Source: Protopterus annectens (lineage: Eukaryota; Chordata; Ceratodontiformes; Protopteridae). From it: DNA of 64,000 nucleotides. The notes below the pieces were generated by a model. That model saw only the letters and a list, made by a program, of their open reading frames with translations. It ran no database searches and had not been told where the DNA came from. Both the position numbers and the translations under genes were made by a program. Every line of letters begins with the position of its first letter. The stretch's first letter is position 1. This document shows, one piece after another, positions 46,949-58,909 of the stretch. Location: positions 923,348,936 through 923,412,935 of the forward strand of contig NC_056743.1 of assembly GCF_019279795.1 (NCBI RefSeq), read 5' to 3'.

Positions 46949-49855
46949 GTCAAGAATCTCATTGGCAACACTCAGATCTGCTCTGACTTACAGCACAATG
47001 GCACTAAATATACAGAACCAACTGATATTGCCAACATCCTGGCAGATAGGTTCAGTGCTAACTTTACTCCCCTCTCACCCCCTAGAGGGCCCATCTCTAT
47101 ACCAGAAGAATGCAAAGTTCCTGTAATTATGGCTGCACAGGTAAAAAACACACTCTCCAAAGCCAAGAACACAGCATCCATGGGACCTGACAATATCCCA
47201 GGCTGCGTTCTACATGAACTACAAAATGAGCTGGCACCCTACCTAAGTACTATTTTCAGTCATAGCCTCACCTCAGGCTTTGTGCCCACTGAATGGCGCA
47301 CCGCGAAGGTTATCCCACTCCACAAAGGGGGAGCCATGATGGACCACAGGAACTATTGCCCCATTAGCCTGACAAGCCTGGTCTGCAAGGCCATGGAACG
47401 CATCATCATGGAACTCATAAACAAAGACATTGGTAATCTCCAAACTCTGGACTTTATGTAGTTCGGGTTTGTAAAAGGCAGATCATATCTCCTAAATTTG
47501 ATTCTTCGAAGCAGTCACCAAAGCCATAGATGAGGGTAAGGTGGTTCACACAGCTTATCTAGATCTCGCCAAGGCTTTCGACACCATCCTCCACTCTGGA
47601 ATTATAGATAAGCTCACTAAACTAGGTATAAATCCCTATGTCACAAGATGGGTTGCCAGCTGGATCACGGACAAAACCCACAATGTGAAAGTAGCAGACT
47701 CCAAATCCGACTTCAGACCAGTGACAAGTGGAAGTACCACACGGTTCAGTCATGGGTCCTCTCCTGTATGGTATCTACTTCTCTGAAGTACAGGCTAACA
47801 CAGAAGGTCTTTGGCTAACAAAGTTTGCAGATGACTGCAAACTAGGAGCCATAATCGAAACTCCTAACGATGTGGACATACAACAAAAGGGCCTCACTGA
47901 GACAGATGCCTGGTGTCAAATCCATGGCCTGAAGCTCAATGCCAAAAGGTGTATTGTCATCCCCTTTGGTAAAAACTCTGTACCCATGAACAACCACATA
48001 AGTGGTAGTCTACTTAATGCTGAAAGTGTGATAAGAGTCCTTGGGACACAGGTGGACAGTAGTCTCTCCTTTGATAATCACATCACCGCAGTGGTCAGGA
48101 AATCCTTCTACATGGCTCACCTCATCACAAAAGGTTTCTCATCCAGAAAAAAAGAGGCCATTGTTCCCCTCTATTCCTCACTCACTAGACCCATTATAGA
48201 GTACAACGCCCCTTTTGGTATGTACCTCACAAGACATCTACAACAACTGGAAAGGCCACAGAAATACCTCACAAAGAGGATTACTGGCCTCAAACAGATG
48301 CCCTATGCAGACCATCTCAAAAAAACTCCAGCTTTACTCCGTTGCATATCGCCTACTCGGAGGCGATCTCTGCCTAACATACAAAGCTATGTCAAACCCA
48401 GAGCTGTTGGACATGCTCCACTTAAAGAAATCCCAATCCCTCCGAGCTACACGCTCTAGGGACCTAAACCTTGTCACCACAATAAACAGAACATGCTGGA
48501 GGGATAGATTCCTGTCCCAGAGACTTCCCACACTCTGGAACAGACTACCTATCTATGTCAAACAGAACTCCTCATTAGCACTCTTCAAGAAAAATCTTGA
48601 TGATTGGATGGGAAATAAGAAATTCACCCCAGGGATCACTTCTGTGGCTCTGCTCGACAAGGGCACAGGAAAATAATTTTCTTGGGTGGCAAAAGCCAGG
48701 GTGCCCTTTTTAGCTAGGCTTATATAGGCCCTAGGGCTAATAGCCTAGTACCTACCTATGAACCTATGAACCTATTACACTGTCTTATCTGTACTCAGTT
48801 TCATCCCATGTGCCTTTTGTTTTGCATTCCATTCCCTTATCCTTTGCTGAAGTTCTTGCCTAGAGTCTGTCTGTGATGCCACACCATATGCATACAGCAA
48901 CTTTGTCCATCTGTCCCCGCTGAACTGTTTGCTAGTGTAGTCCATCACCACAAGTATGAACAGCAGCTAGCTCAGAGCTGAACCCTGATCCACCACCACT
49001 CCCACTGGGAACTGAACACTGTTCATACTTGAGTCATTGGGTTCATATCATAGCCTGCACTAATTCTGCCAATGTTTCTGAGACTTCGAACCACTGCAGG
49101 ACTGCCCAAATCAGTTTTCTTGGGACCATATCATATCCTTTCTCCAAGTCCAGGAATGCCCATATGGACTCTTTCTTCATCTCTAGCTTCTTCTCAACTA
49201 TGTATTTCACTGCAAACATTGGATCAGTTGTCCTACATCCTGATCTGAATCCAAACTGTTCATCTCCCATCTTACCTTTTGCTAGTCTAGGTATTCATTT
49301 GGCAATAAACCATTACAGAGCTTTCATATAGTGTAACAGGAGTTTGATATTTATATACTTCCCACAGTTGTGAATACCCGCTTTGTTCTTGAACAGTGGC
49401 ACTAGTATCTGGGGTACACCTTTCTTTCCATACTGCTATGCGTACCCTCAGAAGCCTTTTCTCCCCATCTTACCCAATATATTTATCATAGCTGCAGTGA
49501 CCTCTTCTGAGCCTGCTGCTTCCTCTGACTTCATTTTCCTTAGTGCTGTTCTTAGTCCTTCAATGGTGAGCTTCTCTTTTTTCATTGTAGGCTGTGTCTA
49601 GGGAAGTACAGCTTCTGCAGAGGTTTCTTCTTTCAGAAGCTGCTGGAAGTACTCCTTTGATGTACTGTGGACTAGTGAGCAGGTTGCTGCTGGCATGCCT
49701 TGTGAAGGATGTCTGATGATCTTTTTTATCTATCCATCTTTGCTTTTCAGTCTGTTGTAGTTTCTTTGTACCATCTACTGAATCACTTTCTAGAGGATGG
49801 TAGAGTGCCTCTGATGCCTTGTTCTATGCTACTGCAACTCCTCTCTTAGCCTCTT

Positions 49856-51089
49856 ATAGGTTCATAAGTAGGTACTAGGCTACTGGCCCTAGGGCCTATA
49901 TAAGCCTAGCCAAAAGGTACCCTGGCTTTTGCCACCCAAGAAAATTATTTTCCTGTGCCACTGTCGAGCAGAGTCACAGAAGTGATCCCCGGGGTGAATT
50001 TCCTATCTCTCATCCAATCATCAAGATTTTTCTTGAAGAGTGCTAATGAGGAGCTTTGTTTGATATAGATAGGTAGTTTGTTCCAGAGTAAATGAAGTCT
50101 CTGGGACAGGAATCTATCCCTCCAGCATGTTCTGTTTATTGTGGTGACAAGGTTTAGGTCCCTAGAGCGTGTAGCTCGGAGGGATTGGGATTTCTTTAAG
50201 TGGAGCATGTCCAAAAGCTCTGGGTTTGACATAGCTTTGTGTGTTAGGCAGAGATCACCTCTGAGTAGGCGATATGTGATGGAGTAAAGCTGCAGTTTTT
50301 TGAGACGGTCTACGTAAGGCATCTGTTTCAGGCCGGTAATCCTCTTTGTGAGGTATTTCTGCGGCCTTTCCAGTTGTTGTAGATGTCTTGCGAGGTACAT
50401 ACCAAAAGAGGCATTGTACTCTATAATGGGGCTAATGAGTGACAAGTAGAGGGGAACAATGACCTCTTTTTTCCTGGATGAGAAACCTTTTGTGATGAGG
50501 TGTGCCACGTAGAAGCATTTCCTGACTACTGTGGTGATGTGATTATCAAAGGAGAGACTACTGTCCACCTGTGTCCCAAGGTCTCTTATCCCACTTTCAG
50601 TGTTAAGTAGACTACTGCCAATGTGGTAGTTCGTGGGTACAGAGTTTTTACCAAAAGGAATGACCATGCACTTTTTGGCATTGAGCTTGAGGCCATGGCT
50701 TTGACACCAGGCATCTGTCTCAGCAAGGCCCTTTTGTAGGATGTCCACATCATTTGGAGTTCTGATTATGGCTCCTAGTTTGCAGTTATCTGCGAACTTC
50801 ATTAGCCAAAGACCTTCTGTGTTAGCCTATACTTCAGAGAAGTAGATACCAAACAGGAGAGGACCCAGGACTGAACCCTGTGGTACTCCACTTGTCACTG
50901 GTCTGAAGTTGGATTTGGAGTCTGCTACTTTCACAGTGTGTGCTCTGTCAGTGAGCTAGTTGGGAACCCGTCTTGTGACATAGGGATTTATACATAGTTC
51001 AGTGAGTTTATCTATAATTCCAGAGTGGTGAATGGTGTCGAAAGCCTTGGCGAGATCTAGATAGGCTGTGTGAACCACCTTACCCTCAT
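49856..51089 (-). mobile_element. CR1-family LINE copy B
   Basis: 5'-truncated copy inside the RTE-like LINE. Its 3' end (ATAGGTTCATAAG on the plus strand) is at 49856 and its 5' break at about 51089, in the motif A region. A 285-codon open frame (49945-50802) starts at the motif C region, which reads MKFADNCKLGAI: the second catalytic aspartate of FADD is asparagine. The frame runs to the C-terminus LWNKLPIYIKQSSSLALFKK. About 90% similar by eye to copy A. Confidence 0.9.
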
Positions 51090-52315
51090 GTTAGCTAACC
51101 ACTATTCCGTCCATCTTTTTTATCTCCTACTTTTTCCCACACTCCTTCTTTCTTTTGATGACTTCCTAGACTTCTGCTTTCCACCACCAGCTTTCCTTAT
51201 GTACCTTATTTCCATACCTGGCACAGCCACATATCTCTTCTGCAGTCCTCACACATACTGTTTTGGGGCACTGCCATTCTTCTTCCTCTCCACCTATTTC
51301 TTCTTCTCGAGTTGCTAGAGCCCCAAGTAATGCATGTCGTGCATTCTCTCCAGTCAATTGTCAGGTTTCAGCCTAGTCTCTGTTGACCTGAGAGCCTTCT
51401 CTGACCCCTGCTTGCAGCTGATTGTGGCAACCAGTGGTTTATTCTGTAGTCGACTGTTTCACTGGGAATATATTTTCAATTGTTGATTCTACTCCCTTGT
51501 CCTTTCCATACTGGCAGGAACTCTAACCGAATTGTATTTTTGGCCACTCTTGTATGTGATCTTGTGTGACTATCTCACTTGCTAACCCATGTGTTGGCCA
51601 CCATCAAGCCATTTGCCAGACTGAAGTTTAGAATGGCCTCTCCCTCTTTATTCCTGTTGTCCCACCCATGTGGATCCAGGCAGTCCTCATATCTTGTTCT
51701 ACCTGTCCCAATATGTGCAGTCAAGTCACCAATTATCAGCACCAATTCATACTGACCTGTCATTACACTGGAGTCTGATTGCTATGAGTTTGTCACTAAT
51801 TCTGAAGACATCCCTCACTGCTTTCTGAAGTCTCTCCCTTACCATAATTTCTACACAATTTCTAAGTCTGTCCTCCTCCTCATGAGTAGTATAGTGTAGA
51901 TCCCAAGCTGAGTGGCTTTCCTGCACTGCTCTTCCATCTAGTCTCCTGGATATATAGGATGTCCAGCCTCCTTCTTACTATCATGTCATCCACTTCCAAG
52001 CTACATCCTATCAGTGAACCCACAATGTGTGTAACAATTCTTAGTTCATGTTTGACAGGTTGATTAGTTTTACTTCCAGCTTTCACACAACAGTCCTATC
52101 CCAGGTAACCCAAGCTGGGCAACTGGACACCAGTCGGTCAGTAGCTTACTGACTGCTGGGCTTTATGGTGAGCATACACTGGCCAATAGGGCACATACAC
52201 CCCTCCTACCATTAGCATAAGTCCCTGGTGTAGGTCAGAATAGGCTGGGTCCTCAATTAACCCACTTATCACCGGCAGATACCCATGTCTCTTTGGTGAC
52301 ATTAGTCAACATGAT
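51090..52315 (-). other. RTE-like LINE, endonuclease side and leader
   Basis: Part of the element at 42619-52653. Contains the AP-endonuclease segments; upstream of them (52090-52315) is a non-coding leader. Confidence 0.6.
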
Positions 52316-52653
52316 TGAATCACCTAGAGCCATAATTTACATGTTGAGTGGCTAGCCCTGCCATGGCGCTCAGTCTGTTATTCGTATTCTCCTATGTTGA
52401 GGATAATGTTCATCACTGTAGATGCCCAAAGTAGATGGCCTATACTACTCTTCTCCCATAGGGTGCCATCTACAGTATTTGATGCTGTCCACAACTCCAT
52501 TCTTCAGTGAGTTTGAGGTGGATGCACTCAGCATGTTTTTTTTGGGAGGTGGAAGGAACATTCAAATGCCATACAGGCTTTGGCCAGAGGTCAGGATCGA
52601 ATCTTGTACATTGTGTATGGGAGGCAAAGATCTTAACCATTATGTCAACTGGT
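52316..52653 (-). promoter_or_regulatory. SINE-like 5' end of the RTE-like LINE with polymerase III boxes
   Basis: On the minus strand: A-box-like GACATAATGGTTAAGAT (52629-52645), B box AGATTCGATCC (52593-52603), then CTTCCACCTCCCAAAAAAAA and CATGCTGAG. The block GGCAGGGCTAGCCACTCAAC..GGCTCTAGGTGATT (52316-52362) is shared with the S1 SINEs. It begins exactly at the right target-site duplication of the LINE insertion, so it travelled with the LINE, unless a SINE already lay at that site. Confidence 0.6.
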
Positions 52654-52663
52654 CTTTCTGTAG
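52654..52663 (+). repeat. Target-site duplication of the RTE-like LINE, right copy
   Basis: CTTTCTGTAG, identical to 42609-42618, 10 kb apart and exactly at the two ends of the inserted block. Confidence 0.75.
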
Positions 52664-53652
52664 TATTATTGTTTTCAAAATATTATCAAATGTCTGCCAC
52701 CCTTCTATAAAACCACACTGATCTATTTCCTGTAACCTAGGCAGACATTTTCCAATTCTATCATACAGAGTCCATAAGGACTTTACAGACATGGTTGAAA
52801 ACAGAAACTGGCTTATATGATGCAAGATCGGCTGGGCCTTTACCTTTCTTTAGTATTATAGCTATTACTGCTTTCTTCCATGATTCTGGAAGTTCTCCCC
52901 CTTTCAGCATTTTATTGAAGAGCACACCCTATATTTTGATAATTTTTTGTACCGCTATCCTCTAAATTTCTATTGGGAAACCATCTTCTCCTGGTGATTA
53001 TTCATTTGCATGTTTTTATATATATAAATTTGTTCAAACATATTGGAGTTCCAAGGCTAGTTGACTCTTCTGCTATTAGCCTTAGCATATTTTAGGCCAT
53101 TGATAAACCTCTCAAAGCACCTATCCTATCCTTTATCAAATCTTCTTTTGTATACAATTTCTTGTAAAACTTCCTTAACATTTCTAATATTATTTAATGA
53201 TATTTTGTTAATTTCCCTGACTTTGGGGTCCCCTACATTTGTCTCTATACCTTTCCATCATTTTGCAGCCTATGTTTTTGTCTTAGCAGGTTTTGTGCTC
53301 TAAGAGTGTTTTAATACTAAGCTAGCTTGGTGCTCTTTTCCTGAATTCATTAAGTGTCTAAGTGCTCATTTTTTCTGCTTATTAAGCCTCAACATTTCCT
53401 TTTATTTCCTAGTTAACTATCATTCCTGTTCTGTACTTTCTCTTACTCTCTTTCCTTGCGCCTTTTCATTTCATCTCCACTATTTTTTTTCTTTGAAAAT
53501 CTGACTTTAAGCTTTTCCAGAATCTAGGTAGATAACCTTCCTTTGTTTCTCCCCAATTTAAGAAGTCCTTAAATACTTCATTCACCTATCCCCTGAAAGT
53601 TTCACTTTCAAGATACAAACAGGAAAACATCAATGCTTGTCTTTTAATTCAT

Positions 53653-54350
53653 TAACCCTTATGTGGTGTGGAATGTCACACCTCTAGCAGCCTGGGCACA
53701 TCTTGCATTCCAGAGCATTTTCTGAAAAATAACATTAACAAGCAGAAGATAAACAAATGTCAATATTTTGTGAACAATAAAAACTATTATAACTGTACAA
53801 ATAGCAATGTTATCAGTAAGAAGTATTCTTTGCAGTGATAATAGTCAGTATATTCTTAGTCTTTTCTATAAATGTTGTAATATATTATAATATACATAAA
53901 CCCCAAACTATATTTTTCTAAACTTTCACAAACAAATTTTCATATCTTGAAAACTATACAACCTAGGTATATACTTAGAATATGTTTTAACCACAAATAA
54001 GCTTTCACACAACAAGAAATTCCTCTCTAAGTGCATGTTTACTGAGATATTTACAGCCATATGAAAACATATGTTTAATTGTATAATTAGCAAAACAAAT
54101 AACGCCGGATAGCTCTCGCAACTTAAAGTGCTAATATCAGACAGTTTTCTTCAACAACATCTAACTTTGCACCTAATATCATGCAGCAGTGTGTAAGTTA
54201 CTTGTTTTTCAAGTATTAACTACATATGGAAATATCATTACTAACAAATAACAAGCAACAAGCAATATTTCCTGTACAGTGTAATATAAACCAAATTTTC
54301 AGTGAATTGTCCTTTCTCTCATATTGGTGTTTCACACCATAAACCTCTAT
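53653..54350. mobile_element. Possible piggyBac-like MITE in the L1-like LINE
   Basis: TTAACCCTTATGTGGTGTGG at 53653 has the TTAA plus CCCTT start usual for piggyBac-type ends. The spacing of L1 endonuclease and reverse transcriptase here is several hundred bases too long. A weakly matching inverted end (GGTTTATGGTGTG on the minus strand) lies near 54330. No clean second TTAA end was found, so ends and class are tentative. Confidence 0.3.
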
Positions 54351-55330
54351 AAAATGTAGGTCTCTCAGTTATTAAAATATGAACATAAATTTGAATAATA
54401 AGTGGCAAACAAAGATTAATTTCTCCACTGCAGGGCATCCTAGATTAACAATTTTAGTGTAATTTTGTTAATAACTGCTTGCCCTTCCTAGTATTTCCTA
54501 ATTAATATCTGGTAAGCCACTTAGTTAAAGAAGCTGGACCCAAAAAAGTTCCATAAGGAGGTGCGGATGTGAACCTGAAGTATGCAAAATGGTGTTACAG
54601 GCTTGAGTCAGTTCTAGCTTCATAAAACCTCAGACTGGTAATAAAAAGGGCATGATCCAAGAAAAATACTGGATGAATATCCTGCTTCCTGCTTCTTCAC
54701 CATTTAATTGTGTTACTGAGTCATATAATTCCTGTCTAATCTCACCCACCTTTCATGTCTCAAGGAGAAGAAAGTAAAGTCCCTCTTGGTACTCAATATT
54801 TTTGATACATCTTGCACACCAAATATCCTCACATAAGATTTCAAAATTCTCTTCCTTGACAATCATACCCCTCCTGGGTTTTGCTGATAAGTCATCTCTA
54901 ATAGATGTTATGTCTCAGTCCCTCCTCCCCACCATAAAAATTCTTACTGAAAACCAGAAACCGCATTTAAATGCCTTTTAAACTAGCTTGGAAAAGCAAC
55001 TCTCTTTTCAGGCCAATTCTCCCTAACCAGAATATATCTACCATACTTATCTTTTTTATCTTTCTTTACGGTTAATGGTGTGACTCTCTCTATTAATATT
55101 ACCCCACTCCTTCTTGCTCCCTAGCATAGGGGTATGAAGGATTTTGTCCCTTAAAAGAAAATTATGGTTTTGGAGTTCTGACCAAAGCAATCTTGCTGAA
55201 AGATGCTTTCTTATTTACAGAGTTGTGCTGCTGATTTTGGTAGCATGGGTATGGCAAAGTCATGTTTAGAAATAAGACTTGTTGCTGTTCTGATATTTAC
55301 TCCTTGGAGAACATACCCAATCAAGAAATA

Positions 55331-55609
55331 TAAATAAGCATGCAGCTACTTAATGTTTGGAGGATTAGTGATGTAGCAGAATAGCACATGATCTATAGCT
55401 TTCCTTCATCATCAAAGGAGTGGCAAATATACAGGCTTTTGCTAAAATACTGCAATATGCAAAAATTATACATAAATGAAATGCCATTTCCCTTCACAGT
55501 ATTTGGCAGCAAGGAGCAGCTTTGTATTCCATACATTCTGTTAATGACTAAATGTCTATTATAACACATGCTGCAGAAATCACAGCATAATATATACTAT
55601 ATAGTTCCA
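55331..55609. other. Intron 1 sequence without recognised elements
   Basis: AT-rich spacer between the L1-like LINE and a C/AC repeat. Confidence 0.4.
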
Positions 55610-55642
55610 CCCCCCCCCCCCCCCACACACACACACACACAC
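55610..55642. repeat. C15 followed by (AC)9
   Basis: Homopolymer and dinucleotide run, directly adjacent. Confidence 0.97.
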
Positions 55643-56036
55643 TGGTGGGCAAAAAAAGGCGTTGTGCAAATTTTTCATATTTTATTGAATTGTCTTTCAC
55701 AAAGAAGCACAGTAACAACTGCTATTTTTAAAATTTATTTTTTAAGTCACGGAAGTACGGCTCATTAACTTTTTACAGCCACTGTGCTTTTGTTGCATAA
55801 ATGCAACATGAGGCAGTAATAAACGCACAAGCACAGCACATTTTAGTTGGTACTGGGGATGTTGCGGTTTTCAGCCTGATGGAATTCATTTGTTGTAATT
55901 ATTAGCAAGTGCCAGGAGTCCACCACAGGGATAGCAATGCAATTTACTGAATCAGTAATGTGTATTTGCCCCAGGGAAAGATTATTCAGAAGACAGTAAT
56001 TAATAATTATAGCTCCTTGGCTGTGTACAGCACAGC

Positions 56037-56040
<4 letters not shown>
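55643..56040. other. Intron 1 sequence without recognised elements
   Basis: Nothing recognised. Confidence 0.4.
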
Positions 56041-56077
<37 letters not shown>

Positions 56078-56080
56078 CAG

Positions 56081-56170
<90 letters not shown>
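56041..56170. repeat. Compound (AG)15-(TG)n microsatellite
   Basis: AG tract 56041-56071, a short ACAGAGACAG link, then TG repeats to 56170 with one TTTG interruption near 56095. Confidence 0.98.
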
Positions 56171-56172
<2 letters not shown>

Positions 56173-57063
56173 TGCAGGAGAGTTCTACTGCCACTATTAA
56201 CCTCTTGTAAAGATTAATGCAGACAGCACTGCTCTCAATTTTTCTTTTCCTGCAAATTAACAGGAAATGGTCAAGAAGAACCGATTTGCCATTGATTGTG
56301 AAAGTGTTATCATAATAGCGGTATTCTACATGGGTGGAAGTGGGGTATGATGGTACTTTTTTATAGTAAATGTGAAGTATGCCTCAATATGTTGCAAACA
56401 CTTTCTTTAAACAAGAAATACCTTTAAAAAAAGAATGCCTCTCACCTTAAGAGGATTGCTGAGTACTGAATAGTAATGTTCATACCGTTATTTCACAGCA
56501 ACTTCACTGTTGTATTTACAGACCATACAGTAATTCTTCTGCTGTACTTCATATGCTGTTTTATTCTAATTCCACAATAAAGGAAAGGTTTGGTAAGTTT
56601 TTTTTATTAAGGATGCTGAAACTCAAGAAACATTTTTCTCATTTCTTTTTCCTAAAAGCACCTTCTCCACTCATAGATAATGACTTTTTGTCCCCTTCTG
56701 AAATATATTTCCTTCTTCTGCAGCAAGCTAACTGTTTAGACTCTATAAATATCAGAGGTTCTTGCTGCTTCCATCTCCTACTTATTGCCTTTTAAGTCAT
56801 CAAAATAATTATCTGTAGTAATTTCTGAGTAATTTTTCCCTTAAAAACACTCTCCTGAGTTATTGCTGAAGATAGTGAAGATATTCTCTTAACTTACAAC
56901 AATCCTAGAAAATATGGACCCATATTCCCTTCCCTCCACTTCTACATCTCTAGCACTCTCTATCCACTACTTCTGGAAACATCTTACAAATCCAAGCTGG
57001 AGTGTAGAAAATATCTATACAAACACTTCCACAAAAAAATTCAAAATTTCCTACATATCTAGG

Positions 57064-57064
<1 letters not shown>
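56171..57064. other. Intron 1 sequence without recognised elements
   Basis: No exon or named repeat seen; plus-strand open frame at 56553-56795 has no domain. Confidence 0.4.
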
Positions 57065-57113
<49 letters not shown>

Positions 57114-57123
57114 GTGTGTGTGT
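57065..57123. repeat. (TA)n-(TG)n microsatellite
   Basis: About 22 TA units then about six TG units. Confidence 0.97.
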
Positions 57124-57171
57124 TTTTATTCATTTGTTAACTGGGAAAGCCTATAGGTTCATAGGATGTTA

Positions 57172-58909
57172 CTAGGCTATTGACCTGACGGTCTTTACAA
57201 GCCTAGCCATTAAATCCCAATATAATACTAGATGAGAGATATCATCTATGTCCAAGATTTTTCTATCAAGGACTACACATGTCCAGGAGAGAAGCCGGGC
57301 AGTCCCCAGCAGAAATTTATGGTTTCCCATCCAGTCGTCCAGGTTGTGCTTAAACAAGGTCATGGGGGTGCTCTGCTTGATATGGACTGGAAGCCTATTC
57401 CAGAGAAGTGGCAACCTCTGAGAGATGCATCTGTCTCTCCGGCAGGTCCTGTTTATGTTGCAGGCTAGATTGAGGTCCCTGGAAAGGGTGACTCTAGTCC
57501 CATTGACTTATGGATGTGCAGCATTTCCATCACATTTGGGTCAGACATCGCCCTATAAACCAGACATAAGTTGCCTCTAAGTAGTCTATACACTACTGAG
57601 TACAGTGACAGCAACTTCAGTCTGTCCGTATAAGACATGTGCTGGAGACCCTGAATTTTCTTAGAAATCTCTGAGATCTCTCAAGTTGCTGCAGGTGTCT
57701 GGTATGGTACATACCAAAGGGAACCTTATATTCAATAATAGGCCCAATGAGGGTCGAGTACAGGGGAGTTATAACCTCTTTTGCTCTTGAGGCGATGTCT
57801 TTGCTAATCAGATGAGCGATGTGGCATGCCTTCCTCATCACAGCAGACACATGATGGTCAAAGTTGAGATCACAGTCAACTTGTGTTCCCAGGTCTCTCA
57901 CTACTGAACTGGTACTAAAGGTGTTATTGTTTATTTTATAATCAGCAGGGACATTGTTTTTACCAAACGGAATGATGATTTTTTAGCATTTAATTTAAGA
58001 CCATGAGTTTGGCACTAATCATTGGTCTGTGTAAGCCCCTTTTGAAGTACACTAACGTTGCTAGGAGATTCAATTATAGCACCTAATTTGCAGTCATCAA
58101 CAAACTTGGTGAGCCACAGCCCCACTGTGTTGACCTAGATGCCTGAAAAGTATATGCCAAACAAGAGGTGGTCCAGTCTCCCATTTTGGCTGAGTGCTGT
58201 CGATCCGTGAGCCAGTTTGCAACCTACCTGACAACACAGGGGTTGACATTCAACTGGGATAGTTTATCAATGATGCCCCAATGTGGGATAGTGTTGAAGG
58301 ACTTTGCTAAGTCAAAATAGGCTGTGTGCATGACTTTGCCTTCTCGTCTGTGGCTCTGGTCATGTTCTCCAAGAAGTCCACCAGGTTTGCAGACATGACC
58401 TGCCCTTGACAAAACCAAACTGGGACAGATCCAAGGTTTGGAAGTCACCTATAATCCTTATTTATGAGGTCCATGATGATCCATTCCATTGCCTTACAGA
58501 TGAGGATGATTAAATGTCTGGGTCTATAGTTACTCTGGTCTGTTGTTGAGCCGCCGTTGTGGAGGGGGATAACAGTCACTGTTTTCCATTCAGTGGGGAC
58601 AAAGGCAGTACTCAGGCTTTGGTTGAACAGAGTGCATAATGGAGCAGCTAGCTCTTGTTTTAGAACATTAAGAACACAGCCTGGAATGCCATCTGGTTCC
58701 ATGCAGGCTGAGTTCTTAGCCTTGGCGAGAACATTGATGACTTGCTCTTTGGAGATGCAGGGAGGAGGAGATGATGAAGACATGGTTTGTGGTATGCTTG
58801 TGGGGGATAAGGGGGGGGTGAAATTTTCACCAAACCTGTCTGCTAGCAGGTTTGCAATTTCTGTGGGATCAGTACATGTGATGCCATCCAGAATTAGTTC
58901 AGCACACAT
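57172..58909 (-). pseudogene. CR1 ORF2 reverse transcriptase, decayed
   Basis: 58909-58445 reads IANLLADRFGENFTPPLSPT, DGIPGCVLNVLKQELAAPLC and AFVPTEWKTVTVIPLHNGGS. 58448-58224 holds motif A (AYFDLAKSFNTIPHWGIIDK). 57901-57617 and 57414-57172 hold the C-terminal parts (RDLGTQVDCDLNFDHHVSAV; LWNRLPVHIKQS). Motif C is out of frame with its neighbours. Several frameshifts. Confidence 0.8.

Larger units (their letters stand above)
43332..48775 (+). mobile_element. CR1-family LINE copy A (host of the Penelope-like element)
   Basis: 5'-truncated CR1 copy, antisense to the RTE-like LINE it entered. The part before the Penelope insertion (to 43689) encodes the linker between endonuclease and reverse transcriptase (ESYTNALYKHLNECMDH). 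After it come GPDNIPGCVLHELQNELAPY, FVPTEWRTAKVIPLHKGG, AYLDLAKAFDTILHSGIIDK (motif A), LTKFADDCKLGAI (intact FADD motif C, about 47819-47855) and the C-terminus LWNRLPIYVKQNSSLALFKK ending at 48676. The 3' UTR ends in CCTATGAAC octamers. Possible imperfect target duplication: ACACTTCTTA at 43322 and ACACTGTCTTA at 48777. Few frameshifts; younger than the 28945 copy. Confidence 0.92.
42619..52653 (-). mobile_element. RTE-like LINE inserted in the L1-like LINE
   Basis: Order on the minus strand: SINE-like 5' end (52653-52316), AP endonuclease (52086-51880: LRIVTHIVGSLIG..LDILYIQETRW; 51763-51575: LVLIIGDLTAHIGTGRTRYE), reverse transcriptase (49270-49043: EQFGFRSGCRTTD, FLDLEKGYDMVPRKLIWAVL), then the C-terminal part (43325-42650: EQVNSFKYVG, LYGIETWPVKAEQLRKLQFM). 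The 3' end is ATGATGATGGCGATAACGGT. The insertion is flanked by CTTTCTGTAG at 42609-42618 and 52654-52663. It is interrupted by CR1 copies at about 43332-48775 and 49856-51089. Frames are decayed. The RTE label rests on the protein style and the ATG-type tail; another AP-endonuclease clade is possible. Confidence 0.8.
41640..55330 (-). mobile_element. L1/Tx1-like LINE, outermost element of the nest
   Basis: Read on the minus strand, the endonuclease comes first (about 55330-54490: GVILIERVTP..KYGRYILVREN, and VQDVSKILSTKRDFTFFSLR). The linker follows (about 53650-53340: FKDFLNWGETKEGYLPRFWK), then reverse transcriptase with LPESWKKAVIAIILKKGKGP and GFIEGWQTFDNILK (52660-52900). After a 10-kb interruption it resumes at 42600 with VMDKYGFPKR, ALFADGIVMYV (the FADD box reads FADG) and LGTWIVKKVE, ending with a GGVGL..YYKAS-type C-terminus at about 41800. 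The interruption is the RTE-like LINE (42619-52653) with a 10-bp duplicated target. A second interruption at about 53653-54350 may be a small DNA transposon. Frames are decayed by stops and frameshifts; oldest layer of the nest. Confidence 0.75.

Noticed and set aside
43332-48790. Two independent LINE fragments on either side of the Penelope element
   Set aside because: The 14-bp duplication and the continuous CR1 reading across it show one LINE copy split by one insertion.
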